Both the position numbers and the translations under genes were made by a program. The notes beneath the pieces are model-generated. The model worked only from the letters and a program-made list of their open reading frames with translations, had not been told where the DNA came from and did no database searches. Of a stretch of DNA of 7,439 bases, positions 1-6,972 are shown piece after piece (the first letter of the stretch is position 1; every line of letters starts with the position of its first letter). The DNA lies in NCBI GenBank assembly GCA_011048475.1, contig DSDZ01000246.1:1-7439 (forward strand). The letters run 5' to 3'. This DNA is from Bacteroides sp. (GTDB lineage: Bacteria; Bacteroidota; Bacteroidia; Bacteroidales; GCA-2748055).

Positions 1-613
1 GCTGTGCACCGTTCACCAGCACGGAAGAGATGAAGGTGGGGATCCCGGCGTCGGACCGCTGCTCCTCACGGCTTTCGAACACCACTTCCAGATGGTTTTT
101 CTGCGCCCACTCAATCATCCTGCTTTTATGGTCGGATTCTTTTTCCACCAGCTGTGGAAGGTTGATGTGTTTTCGTACGATCTTCCTGATGAAGAATCTT
201 CTGGCTGCGGCGTAACCCATGTCCAGGTAGATGGCCCCCATCAGCGCTTCGAGCATATTCCCGTACAGGTGTTTTGCCCTGTTTCCGGCGGGACGGTCAT
301 GGCTGATCATGCGGGGGATATCCAGCCTCTCGGCCAGCGCATCCAGGTTCTTCCGTTTGACGATCCTGGCCCGCAGTTTGGTCATGAACCCCTCATCCCG
401 CCCGGGGAATTCTTTGAAGAGGAAATCGGCCACGATGGCATCCAGCACCGCGTCACCCAGGTATTCCAGGCGCTCGTAATTGATCCGGTCGTTTTTATGA
501 TGGGGTGCGGGAGCAGCAGATCCCGGGAAAAAGGCAGCCCGGTAAAATGAGATTCTCCTGGGCAGAAACCCCAGGATGCGGATCAGATGAATGTAAAAAT
601 CACGGTCCTTCAA
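1..613 (-). CDS. rnc: Ribonuclease III, C-terminus cut off by window edge
   Basis: Double-strand-specific endoribonuclease that processes rRNA precursors and other structured RNAs in the cytoplasm. The 204 visible residues cover the whole nuclease domain and the start of the double-stranded RNA-binding domain (from about residue 155). The first signature, NYERLEYLGDAVL at 45–57, carries the acidic residues E47, E50 and D54. E74 lies in DEG, and the second signature GNMLEALMGAIYLD (118–131) supplies catalytic E122. Two motif positions are atypical: the usual FxHxS near residue 28 reads FFPGS, and the usual Asp before the second catalytic Glu is Asn119. No ATG occurs in frame between the upstream stop at 643–641 and residue 77. 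The likely start is therefore TTG at 613–611, four bases after the fabF stop, which implies translational coupling with fabF. The start is less certain than the identity. It is the third gene of the acpP–fabF–rnc unit. Confidence 0.93.
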   Translation of the reverse strand, partial: MKDRDFYIHLIRILGFLPRRISFYRAAFFPGSAAPAPHHKNDRINYERLEYLGDAVLDAIVADFLFKEFPGRDEGFMTKLRARIVKRKNLDALAERLDIPRMISHDRPAGNRAKHLYGNMLEALMGAIYLDMGYAAARRFFIRKIVRKHINLPQLVEKESDHKSRMIEWAQKNHLEVVFESREEQRSDAGIPTFISSVLVNGAQ

Positions 614-617
614 TCGG

Positions 618-1865
618 TCAGCCGTTAAACTTACGGAAGATCACGGAGGTATTGTGTCCTCCGAAACCGAATGTGTTGCTCAGTCCCACGTTCACATCCC
701 GACGCTGTGCCGTGTTGGGGGTCAGGTTCAGCCGGGAATCGATGCGGGGATCCAGTGTATCAAGATTAATGGTGGGAGGAACGATCCCGTCCCTGATGGC
801 CATGATCACTGCAATGGATTCAATGGCGCCGGCTGCGCCCAGAAGATGTCCGGTCATGGATTTTGTGGAACTGATGTTCAGTTTGAACGCGTGCTCACCG
901 AACACGTCAAGGATCGCCTTGATCTCGGAAATGTCTCCAAGCGGGGTGGCTGTTCCGTGCACATTGATATAATCCACCTCGGAGGGAGAGAGGCCTGCAC
1001 TTTTGAGGGCGTTCCGCATCACCAGCTTGGCCCCGTCGCCCTCGGGATGAGGGGCTGTCAGGTGATACGCGTCGGCCGAGAGCCCCACACCGATCAGCTC
1101 TCCGTAGATGGCGGCTCCCCGCCGTTTGGCATGCTCGTAATCCTCAATGATGATGGCCCCTCCGCCTTCGCCCATAACGAATCCGTCTCGGTTGGCGTCA
1201 AACGGACGGGATGCCTTCTGGTACTGCTCGTTGTTGGTGGAGATCGCCTGCATGGCATTGAATCCCCCCACGCCTGCATCATCGATGGCCGCCTCGGAAC
1301 CTCCCGTGATGAACAGGTCCGCCATATCCAGGCGGATCAGGTTGCAGGCATCGATGATGGCATTGGTGGAGGAAGCACAGGCGGAAACGGTGGCATAATT
1401 GGGACCGCGAAATCCATATTTCATGGAGAGGAGTCCCGCGGCAATGTCAGAGATCATCCTGGGGATGAAAAAAGGGCTGAACCTGGGGGTGCCGTCACCC
1501 GCCAGGTAGCCCTCTATCTCATTTCTGAATGTGGTGATCCCCCCGATCCCGGAAGCCCAGATAATGCCTGCACGGTCTTTGTCGAGATCAGCTTCCCCGA
1601 GATTTGCGTGCCGGTAAGCTTCACCGGCAGCAATCATGGCAAACTGGGCATACAGGTCCAGCTTCCTGGACTCTTTTCTGTCAAAATAATCCTGCGGATC
1701 ATAGTTCTTGACCTCACAGGCAAACTTTGTCTTGTACTTCTCCGTGTCGAAACGGGTGATGAGGCCGGCACCGCTTGTTCCGTTGATCAGCGCGTTCCAG
1801 TATTCCTCAAGGTTCTTTCCCACGGGTGTAAATGCCCCCATGCCCGTTACGACGACACGTCTCAT
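618..1865 (-). CDS. fabF: 3-oxoacyl-ACP synthase II (beta-ketoacyl-ACP synthase II)
   Basis: Condensing enzyme of type II fatty acid synthesis in the cytoplasm. It takes an acyl chain from acyl-ACP and condenses it with malonyl-ACP, releasing CO2 and lengthening the chain by two carbons. The 415-residue protein is full length for the family and has the two-half thiolase fold order. VVVTGMGAFTPVG is at the N-terminus and the nucleophile is Cys163 in SACASS. The catalytic His303 lies in NVHGTATPLGD, Lys335 in SSTKSMTGH and His340 in the same motif. A GFGGHN loop closes the C-terminal half near 400–405. These numbers match the E. coli FabF catalytic positions (C163, H303, K335, H340). The ATG at 1865 sits 31 bp behind the acpP stop and is preceded only by a weak GGA, as is usual in Bacteroidota. 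Its partner AcpP is encoded immediately upstream, so the two are almost certainly co-transcribed. All catalytic residues are intact. Confidence 0.98.
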   Translation of the reverse strand: MRRVVVTGMGAFTPVGKNLEEYWNALINGTSGAGLITRFDTEKYKTKFACEVKNYDPQDYFDRKESRKLDLYAQFAMIAAGEAYRHANLGEADLDKDRAGIIWASGIGGITTFRNEIEGYLAGDGTPRFSPFFIPRMISDIAAGLLSMKYGFRGPNYATVSACASSTNAIIDACNLIRLDMADLFITGGSEAAIDDAGVGGFNAMQAISTNNEQYQKASRPFDANRDGFVMGEGGGAIIIEDYEHAKRRGAAIYGELIGVGLSADAYHLTAPHPEGDGAKLVMRNALKSAGLSPSEVDYINVHGTATPLGDISEIKAILDVFGEHAFKLNISSTKSMTGHLLGAAGAIESIAVIMAIRDGIVPPTINLDTLDPRIDSRLNLTPNTAQRRDVNVGLSNTFGFGGHNTSVIFRKFNG

Positions 1866-1896
1866 TCCAGTATGTGTTTGAACGTAAGACTAATGC

Positions 1897-2133
1897 CTAC
1901 TGCACGTTGTCTTCAATATACTTGATCGCTTCACCAACGGTAGAAATGCTCTCAGCCTGATCATCGGGAATACCCATGTTGAACTCTTTCTCAAATTCCA
2001 TGATCAGTTCAACGGTATCGAGCGAATCAGCTCCCAGGTCGTTTGTAAAGCTGGCTTCCGGAGTCACCTCGCTTTCATCAACACCCAGTTTATCCACAAT
2101 GATTGCTTTAACTCTTGCTGCAATGTCCGACAT
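1897..2133 (-). CDS. acpP: Acyl carrier protein
   Basis: Small acidic cytoplasmic carrier that holds growing acyl chains on a 4'-phosphopantetheine arm for fatty acid, lipid A and phospholipid synthesis. The 78-residue product has the normal length. The DSL phosphopantetheine site, in [18 protein letters not shown], places the modified serine at residue 37, with the acidic recognition helix II directly after it. Helix IV ends in IKYIEDNVQ. The reading frame stays open far upstream, on the strand opposite purN. The family length and the [12 protein letters not shown]-terminus nevertheless fix the start at the ATG at 2133–2131, which has a short A+T-rich leader behind a good promoter match. It is the first gene of the leftward acpP–fabF–rnc unit, and fabF starts 31 bp after its stop. 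Nothing looks degraded. Confidence 0.98.
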   Translation of the reverse strand: MSDIAARVKAIIVDKLGVDESEVTPEASFTNDLGADSLDTVELIMEFEKEFNMGIPDDQAESISTVGEAIKYIEDNVQ

Positions 2134-2298
2134 GGCTAAAGATTTAAATGAATAATAATGGTTATTTTTAACGGTGCAAAGAAATGTAAAAATTCGACTA
2201 TTTTCAAAAAAAAACTTTCGCTTGCCGTTAATTTCGGATGAAAAATACAAAATTCCATCCAGATTTTTCTTGTTCCGGACCGGTAAAAAATCAAGTCT
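2134..2298. promoter_or_regulatory. Divergent acpP/purN intergenic region
   Basis: This 165-bp A+T-rich gap lies between the divergent starts of acpP (leftward) and purN (rightward), so it must hold both start regions. The leftward promoter candidate is listed separately. For purN, the best rightward candidate is TAATTTCG at 2229–2236, one base from TAnnTTTG. No TTG is visible at the -33 position, so I rate it only as possible; it would give a leader of about 55 bases. I see no riboswitch-like structure or operator palindrome. Confidence 0.45.
2175..2207 (-). promoter_or_regulatory. Probable acpP–fabF–rnc promoter (Bacteroidota type)
   Basis: Read on the minus strand, TTTCTTTGCA (2184–2175) differs from the Bacteroidota -7 consensus TAnnTTTG by one base. 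A TTG that could serve as the -33 element lies at 2207–2205. The centre-to-centre distance is about 25–26 bases, as expected for the pair. It would start transcription near 2170 and leave a leader of about 37 bases before the acpP ATG. This rests on motif and spacing only. Confidence 0.5.
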
Positions 2299-2898
2299 AT
2301 GAAACGAATTGCCGTATTCGCATCCGGATCGGGGACCAACGCCGAGAACCTGATCCGGTATTTTCGAACGAGTCCCCTGGGAAGGGTCACACTTGTGCTG
2401 ACAAACAAACCGGATGCATACGTGATCAGCCGGGCACAGTCGCATCGCATAGAAACGTTCGTGTTTCGCAGGGAGCAGCTGTACGGGACAGGGGAGGTGC
2501 TTGCCGTCCTGAATCAGAAAAAGATAGACTTTATCGTGCTTGCCGGTTTCCTGTGGCTGATCCCGGCATCGATCCTGGATGCCTATGAAGGCCGGATCGT
2601 GAATATCCATCCGGCCCTGCTTCCCCGGCACGGAGGGAAAGGAATGTACGGAAGACGTGTCCACGAGGCGGTCATTGACAGCGGGGACGAAGAATCGGGG
2701 ATTACCATTCATTACCTGAACTCCCGGTATGACGAGGGGGACATTATCTTTCAGGCAACTTGTCCGGTCGAAGCCGGGGATACTCCGGAGACCCTGGCTG
2801 AAAAGATCCATTCCCTTGAGTATGAGCACTATCCCGAAGTAGTCGAGCGATTACTGGAGGGAGGCCAGGGCATCCATGGTGATGCTGCGGACGATTGA
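2299..2898 (+). CDS. purN: Phosphoribosylglycinamide formyltransferase (GAR transformylase)
   Basis: Third step of de novo purine synthesis in the cytoplasm: transfers a formyl group from 10-formyltetrahydrofolate to glycinamide ribonucleotide. The 199-residue protein has the formyltransferase Rossmann-like fold. [12 protein letters not shown] at 7–18 is the phosphate-binding loop. The catalytic residues are Asn102 and His104 in NIHPALLP, and Asp145 in the [10 protein letters not shown] segment, which correspond to E. coli N106, H108 and D144. The [14 protein letters not shown] segment at 112–125 is also typical. The ATG at 2299 directly begins the [14 protein letters not shown] core, so the start is secure. 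The gene is divergent from acpP. Its 3' end is unusual: the last 15 codons and stop overlap the end of the convergent peptidase gene. This adds a tail rich in Gly and Asp after the usual VVERLL ending. The core is complete and should be active. Confidence 0.96.
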   Translation: MKRIAVFASGSGTNAENLIRYFRTSPLGRVTLVLTNKPDAYVISRAQSHRIETFVFRREQLYGTGEVLAVLNQKKIDFIVLAGFLWLIPASILDAYEGRIVNIHPALLPRHGGKGMYGRRVHEAVIDSGDEESGITIHYLNSRYDEGDIIFQATCPVEAGDTPETLAEKIHSLEYEHYPEVVERLLEGGQGIHGDAADD

Positions 2899-4107
2899 GA
2901 AAGAGGCCCTGTTGGCTTCGGCCACCGGCTCCACGGGAGGGGCTTCCACCTTGAGCGGATTCACGGGACTTCCGTTCCTGTAAAACCTGAAATCCAGGTG
3001 CGGACCGGTGGAAAGTCCGGTGCTGCCCACGTACCCGATCACGTCACCCTGCCTGACATAGCTCCCCTGCCTGATCCCCTTCGCAAAACCCTTCAGGTGC
3101 ATGTAGGTGGTAGAGTAGACGCTGTTATGCTTGATCTTGATATAGTTGCCTCCCCCTCCCCGCTGGTAGGCGGCATGGGTCACCACCCCGTCGCCAATGG
3201 CCAGCACGGGGGTTCCGGCCGGCGCCACATAATCCACCCCGTGGTGGGGCCGCCGGATCTTGAGGACGGGATGATAGCGGGAATGGGAAAATCCCGAGCT
3301 GATCCTGGAATATCGCAGCGGGGCTTTGAGAAAGGCTTTCCTGAGGCTGTTCCCTTCTTCGTCGAAAAAGCTCCTGACCCCGTCCTGGACAAAGGGAATG
3401 GCCCAGAACTCGGTACCGCTGTGGTAAAACCATGCCCCCAGGATCTTTGTGATCCCGGTGGAGAGGGAATCCACGAAAGATTCTTCGTACAGGACCCTGT
3501 ATGCGTCGCCCTGCTGAAGCCCGAAGAAATCAACGGACCAGGCAAAAATCTCACTCAGCTCCACTGCCAGCATGGGATTGGCGCTGACCTCATGCATCGA
3601 TTCCCACAGGGAGGTGGAAATGGTTCCCGTGATCTGCTGCTGCCGCAGTTCCACCGGCTTTTTTCCGTTCCGGGCCTCCGGGGGAGCGGGTGCAAGCCGG
3701 ATCACCACGTAGTTGACAGGATCCTTCTCATAGACAAAATAGGCGGGAATTCCGTCACTGCCGTTGAACAGCGTATATGTCTGACCGGGCCGGATCTTTT
3801 TTTCGTCCAGGAGGGAATCCGGAAGCAGTGAGACCTGGTGGATCGTTTGCAGGGAAACCCCGCGGGGATGGAGAAGGGTGGCCAGTGATTCGCCCCATCT
3901 GACCGTTCCTTTTTCAATGGTAAAGGAGGTGACAGGGATCCCGTACATCGTTGCCGCGGGAGGAGGCACTATCCGTTCAGCTTCCGGTGCAGCATCAGCC
4001 TGCCGGGCCCCCTGCGCCGGGAGCTGTCCCGATTGCAGAAAGAATGCCGCCAGGGCGGCCGCTCCCGTCACGACCAGCATCACCGCCAGATCTTTCCAGT
4101 TCCTCAT
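2851..4107 (-). CDS. Membrane-anchored M23 (LytM-like) peptidase family protein
   Basis: Predicted envelope protein of 418 residues that acts on, or is derived from enzymes acting on, peptidoglycan cross-links. Residues 7–25 form one hydrophobic segment after a basic N-terminus, an uncleaved anchor or signal peptide. A Pro/Ala-rich linker follows to about 52. A central region (about 55–265) is typical of longer Bacteroidota M23 proteins, with a LysM-like stretch near 64–115 (IEKGTVRWGESLATLL, then RPGQTYTLF). The C-terminal M23 fold spans about 268–388. It contains H288 and D292 (HHGVD), H337 (YMHL) and H370 (GPHLD). The usual GPHLH reads GPHLD, so the third zinc ligand is Asp372 instead of His. 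The protein may bind metal differently or have lost hydrolase activity and act as a regulator. It starts 12 bp after the leuS stop, so the two are probably co-transcribed. Its 3' end overlaps purN in antisense by 48 bp. The family is sure; the activity is not. Confidence 0.9.
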   Translation of the reverse strand: MRNWKDLAVMLVVTGAAALAAFFLQSGQLPAQGARQADAAPEAERIVPPPAATMYGIPVTSFTIEKGTVRWGESLATLLHPRGVSLQTIHQVSLLPDSLLDEKKIRPGQTYTLFNGSDGIPAYFVYEKDPVNYVVIRLAPAPPEARNGKKPVELRQQQITGTISTSLWESMHEVSANPMLAVELSEIFAWSVDFFGLQQGDAYRVLYEESFVDSLSTGITKILGAWFYHSGTEFWAIPFVQDGVRSFFDEEGNSLRKAFLKAPLRYSRISSGFSHSRYHPVLKIRRPHHGVDYVAPAGTPVLAIGDGVVTHAAYQRGGGGNYIKIKHNSVYSTTYMHLKGFAKGIRQGSYVRQGDVIGYVGSTGLSTGPHLDFRFYRNGSPVNPLKVEAPPVEPVAEANRASFSIVRSITMDALASLQ

Positions 4108-4119
4108 CGCAATTGCATC

Positions 4120-6774
4120 TTACACCACAACATTAATGATCTTGCCGGGGACATAAACGATCTTCCTCGGCAGCTTTCCTCCCGTCCACTTCCGGGCCGT
4201 TTCGTGCGCAAGCACGCTTTTTTCCACTTCCTGCTGGGAAAGCTCAAGGGGGAGTTCGATCCTGAACCTGAGTTTCCCGTTGATCATCACCGGGTACTGG
4301 AATACATCCTCACGCAACAATGCCTCTTCATACCGGGGCCAGGCGGTCCGGGTAATGGAAGATTCGTTCTTAAGAAAACTCCAGACCTCTTCAGCCAGGT
4401 GGGGGGCAAAGGGTGCGAGTACCTGCATGAATTTCCCGGCCGTGTCCGGGTTCACCTTTCCCTGCTTGATACAGAGGTTTGAGAAGATCATCATCTGGGA
4501 AATGGCGGTGTTAAAGTGAAGCGCCTCGATATCATCTTCCACCTTCCTGATGGTCCTGTGCAGTGATTTCAGGATCCCGGGATCTTCTTCACCGTGATGG
4601 TAATGATCCGGTTCCGTGAAAAACCTGCAAACCCGGCTCAGGAAATTATAGACCCCCCTGACACCGTTTTCCGTCCACGGCTTCACCGCATCGAGCGGTC
4701 CCAGGAACATTTCGTACAGACGCAGGGAATCGGCCCCGAAGGAGGCCACCACTTCGTCCGGGTTCACCACGTTTTTCAGTGATTTGGACATTTTGGCCAC
4801 GATCTGTCCCAGGGCCTCCCCCGTTTCCCTGTGAATAAAGCTCCCTTCCTTTTCGATCACCAGGTCGGAGGCAACTTTGGCCCCGGAGGCGGTCTCATAT
4901 GCGAATGCCAGGATCATTCCCTGGTTAAACAGCTTTTGATAAGGCTCATCGGTGGATACGTATCCCAGATCGTACAGCACTTTGTGCCAGAACCGGCTGT
5001 AAAGCAGGTGGAGGACCGTGTGTTCTGCTCCTCCGATATACAGGTCTACCGGCATCCAGTACCGTTCCTTTTCAGGGGCAAAGGGAAGCCGGTCGTTCCC
5101 GGGGTCGATGAACCGCAGGTAATACCAGCAGGAACCGGCCCACTGGGGCATGGTATTGGTTTCCCGGCGGCCCTTCCTGCCGCCGGAGTCCGTCACTTCA
5201 ATCCATTCTTCGGCAGCGGCCAGCGGGGATTCGCCGTGGGCGCCCGGTTCGAATTTTTCCAGATCCGGAAGGGTGAGGGGCAGTTCCGACTCATCCAGGA
5301 CACTGATCTCTCCATCCTCCCAGTGGATCACGGGGAAAGGTTCTCCCCAGTACCGCTGCCGGCTGAAAAGCCAGTCCCTGATCTTATAATTCACCGCTGC
5401 TGTTCCCAATCCGTGCGCTTCAAGCCATCGGATGGTTCTGGAGATCCCTTCTTTTTTGGATAGCCCGTTGATGTCCAGACCGCTGTCAGGGCTCGAGGAG
5501 TTCACATAGGTCCCGTCCCCGGTCCAGCATGCCCTGCCTGCCAGGACATCCTTCCTTGCAGTCTCGTCTGTGCCCTCCGGGTCCATGATACAGGCGACAG
5601 GCAGCGAAAAAGCCGATGCAAACTCAAAATCCCGCGTATCGTGTCCGGGTACGGCCATGATGGCCCCCGTCCCGTAACCCATCAGGACATAATCGGCCAC
5701 CCAGATGGGGATCCGTTTGTTGTTCACCGGGTTGATGGCATGGCACCCGGTGAACACCCCGGTTTTTTCCCGTGCCAGGTCGGTCCGGTCCAGATCTGAT
5801 TTCAGGCTGGCACGTGCCACATATCCTTCCACTTCCTTTCGCCGGGCGTCCGTGACCAGTTCCCCGAGCAGGGGATGTTCCGGGGCAACCACCATGTATG
5901 TGGCCCCGAAGAGGGTATCCGGACGGGTGGTGAACACCCGAAGCACCTTGTCCGTATGTTCGATCCGGAAATCCACGTCGGCTCCTTCCGAACGGCCGAT
6001 CCAGTTCCGCTGCATCTCCTTTACTCCTTCCGGCCAGTCCACCTCCCCTAGCCCTTTGAGCAACCGCTCCGCATAATGGGGGATCCTGAGCATCCATTGC
6101 TTCAGGTTCCTCCTTTCCACCAGGTTCCCGCACTTTTCGTGGGTGCCATCATTGAGCACTTCCTCGTTGGCACACACGATCCGGCACGAAGGGCACCACC
6201 AAACCTGCGCATCATCGTAATACGCCAGCCTGTGATCGTCCCGGTACTGCCGCACCGCTTCTTCTCCCTGCGACTTCACCTCATCGGGGATCTGCAGGTC
6301 GCCGATGGGACGTCCTTTCTGCATGTTGTGGTCAAACCATGTATTGTAGAGCTTGATGAAGATCCACTGGGTCCACCTGTAATATTCCGGTTCGGAGGTA
6401 TTGATCTCCCTGTCCCAGTCATACCCCAGGCCCAGGGCCTTGATCTGTCTCCTGAAATTATCACAGTTGCTGCGGGTGACCTGTGCCGGATGGGTTCCCG
6501 TTTCGATGGCATACTGCTCGGTGGGAAGGCCGAATGCATCCCAGCCCATGGGGTGCAGTACGTTGAAACCCTTCATCCGCTTGTACCTGGCCACGATATC
6601 CGTGGCGGTATACCCTTCCGGGTGGCCCACATGCAGCCCCGATCCGGAAGGATAGGGGAACATGTCCAGCACGTAAAATTTGGGTTTGGAAAAATCATCC
6701 ACGGTGCGGAATGTCCTGTGCTTTTCCCAGTACTCCTGCCAGCGTTTCTCGATCTCTGCAAAATTGTAATCCAT
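4120..6774 (-). CDS. leuS: Leucyl-tRNA synthetase
   Basis: Class I aminoacyl-tRNA synthetase that charges tRNA-Leu with leucine in the cytoplasm and removes mischarged amino acids. The 884-residue protein is complete. The HIGH motif is HVGH at 48–51 after FPYPSGSGL. A cysteine-containing segment (CPSC at 194–197, then C201 and C215) resembles the zinc-binding insert. The CP1 editing domain has the threonine-rich FTTRPDTLFG (281–290) and GTGAIMAVPGHD with the Asp pair D379/D382. The leucine-specific region and WAGSCWYYLR (545–554) follow, then KMSKS at 661–665. The anticodon-binding helical domain and the C-terminal domain, ending KIINVVV, complete it. The ATG at 6774 begins MDYNFAEIEKRWQEYW, the normal family N-terminus. 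No Shine-Dalgarno sequence is visible. It heads a leftward unit with the M23 gene and is divergent from tRNA-Arg. Active-site and editing motifs are intact. Confidence 0.98.
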   Translation of the reverse strand: MDYNFAEIEKRWQEYWEKHRTFRTVDDFSKPKFYVLDMFPYPSGSGLHVGHPEGYTATDIVARYKRMKGFNVLHPMGWDAFGLPTEQYAIETGTHPAQVTRSNCDNFRRQIKALGLGYDWDREINTSEPEYYRWTQWIFIKLYNTWFDHNMQKGRPIGDLQIPDEVKSQGEEAVRQYRDDHRLAYYDDAQVWWCPSCRIVCANEEVLNDGTHEKCGNLVERRNLKQWMLRIPHYAERLLKGLGEVDWPEGVKEMQRNWIGRSEGADVDFRIEHTDKVLRVFTTRPDTLFGATYMVVAPEHPLLGELVTDARRKEVEGYVARASLKSDLDRTDLAREKTGVFTGCHAINPVNNKRIPIWVADYVLMGYGTGAIMAVPGHDTRDFEFASAFSLPVACIMDPEGTDETARKDVLAGRACWTGDGTYVNSSSPDSGLDINGLSKKEGISRTIRWLEAHGLGTAAVNYKIRDWLFSRQRYWGEPFPVIHWEDGEISVLDESELPLTLPDLEKFEPGAHGESPLAAAEEWIEVTDSGGRKGRRETNTMPQWAGSCWYYLRFIDPGNDRLPFAPEKERYWMPVDLYIGGAEHTVLHLLYSRFWHKVLYDLGYVSTDEPYQKLFNQGMILAFAYETASGAKVASDLVIEKEGSFIHRETGEALGQIVAKMSKSLKNVVNPDEVVASFGADSLRLYEMFLGPLDAVKPWTENGVRGVYNFLSRVCRFFTEPDHYHHGEEDPGILKSLHRTIRKVEDDIEALHFNTAISQMMIFSNLCIKQGKVNPDTAGKFMQVLAPFAPHLAEEVWSFLKNESSITRTAWPRYEEALLREDVFQYPVMINGKLRFRIELPLELSQQEVEKSVLAHETARKWTGGKLPRKIVYVPGKIINVVV

Positions 6775-6795
6775 GGGGTTAAAACTGGTACAATG

Positions 6796-6805
6796 TGCGA
6801 AAATA
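6796..6805 (-). promoter_or_regulatory. Candidate leuS -7 promoter element
   Basis: On the minus strand TATTTTCGCA (6805–6796) matches TAnnTTTG except for C in place of the third T, and is followed by CA as in the tRNA and acpP promoters. It would give a very short leader of roughly 15–17 bases before the leuS ATG. A clear TTG at the -33 position is missing; only TTA is present near 6828–6826. Confidence 0.4.
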
Positions 6806-6880
6806 GGGGTTTTTTTGCACTTATGTAAGCCCGGGGGACTGACCGGAGGGCGTTTTTTAAGAATTGAGATAAAAAAATAC

Positions 6881-6890
6881 TAAATTTGCA
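6881..6890 (+). promoter_or_regulatory. tRNA-Arg -7 promoter element (Bacteroidota type)
   Basis: TAAATTTG is an exact match to the Bacteroidota -7 consensus TAnnTTTG and is followed by CA. It ends about a dozen bases before the mature tRNA 5' end, the distance expected for a short 5' leader. The -33 element is not clear: a T-run lies at 6853–6858, and the only TTG (6864–6866) is too close. Confidence 0.6.
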
Positions 6891-6899
6891 CTTCTGAAG

Positions 6900-6972
6900 G
6901 GCCTCATAGTTTAACAGGATAGAACGTGGGATTCCGGTTCCCATGGTGGGGGTTCGAGTCCTCCTGGGGTCA
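6900..6972 (+). tRNA. tRNA-Arg, anticodon CCG
   Basis: Decodes CGG arginine codons. The 73-nt sequence folds into a full cloverleaf. The acceptor stem is 6900–6906 with 6965–6971 (seven pairs, two of them G·U). The D stem is 6909–6912 with 6922–6925. The anticodon stem is a perfect five pairs, 6927–6931 with 6939–6943, around the loop TTCCGGT, which puts CCG at positions 34–36 (6934–6936) with G37. The variable loop is TGGT. The T stem is 6948–6952 with 6960–6964 around loop TTCGAGT. The discriminator base is A6972 and is followed by CAAAA, so CCA is not encoded and must be added enzymatically. A good -7 promoter lies just upstream. The gene is divergent from leuS. Confidence 0.95.

Noticed and set aside
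654..1925. Plus-strand open frame of 423 codons opposite fabF
   Set aside because: It mirrors fabF codons on the other strand. The product has no recognisable domain and is rich in Gly, His and Arg/Asp patterns typical of antisense frames in G+C-rich genes.
2134..2829. In-frame upstream extension of acpP of about 230 codons, opposite purN
   Set aside because: It lies antisense to purN, its translation matches no family, and ACP has a fixed length of about 78 residues with its own ATG and promoter match.
2998..3831. Plus-strand open frame of 277 codons opposite the M23 gene
   Set aside because: It is an antisense shadow of a well-supported gene, with a low-complexity Pro/Gly/Asp-rich product and no motif.
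6829..6858. GCCC…GGGC stem followed by a T-run, terminator-like on the plus strand
   Set aside because: The stem is short and broken by a bulge, and no plus-strand gene upstream would need termination there; leuS runs the other way.
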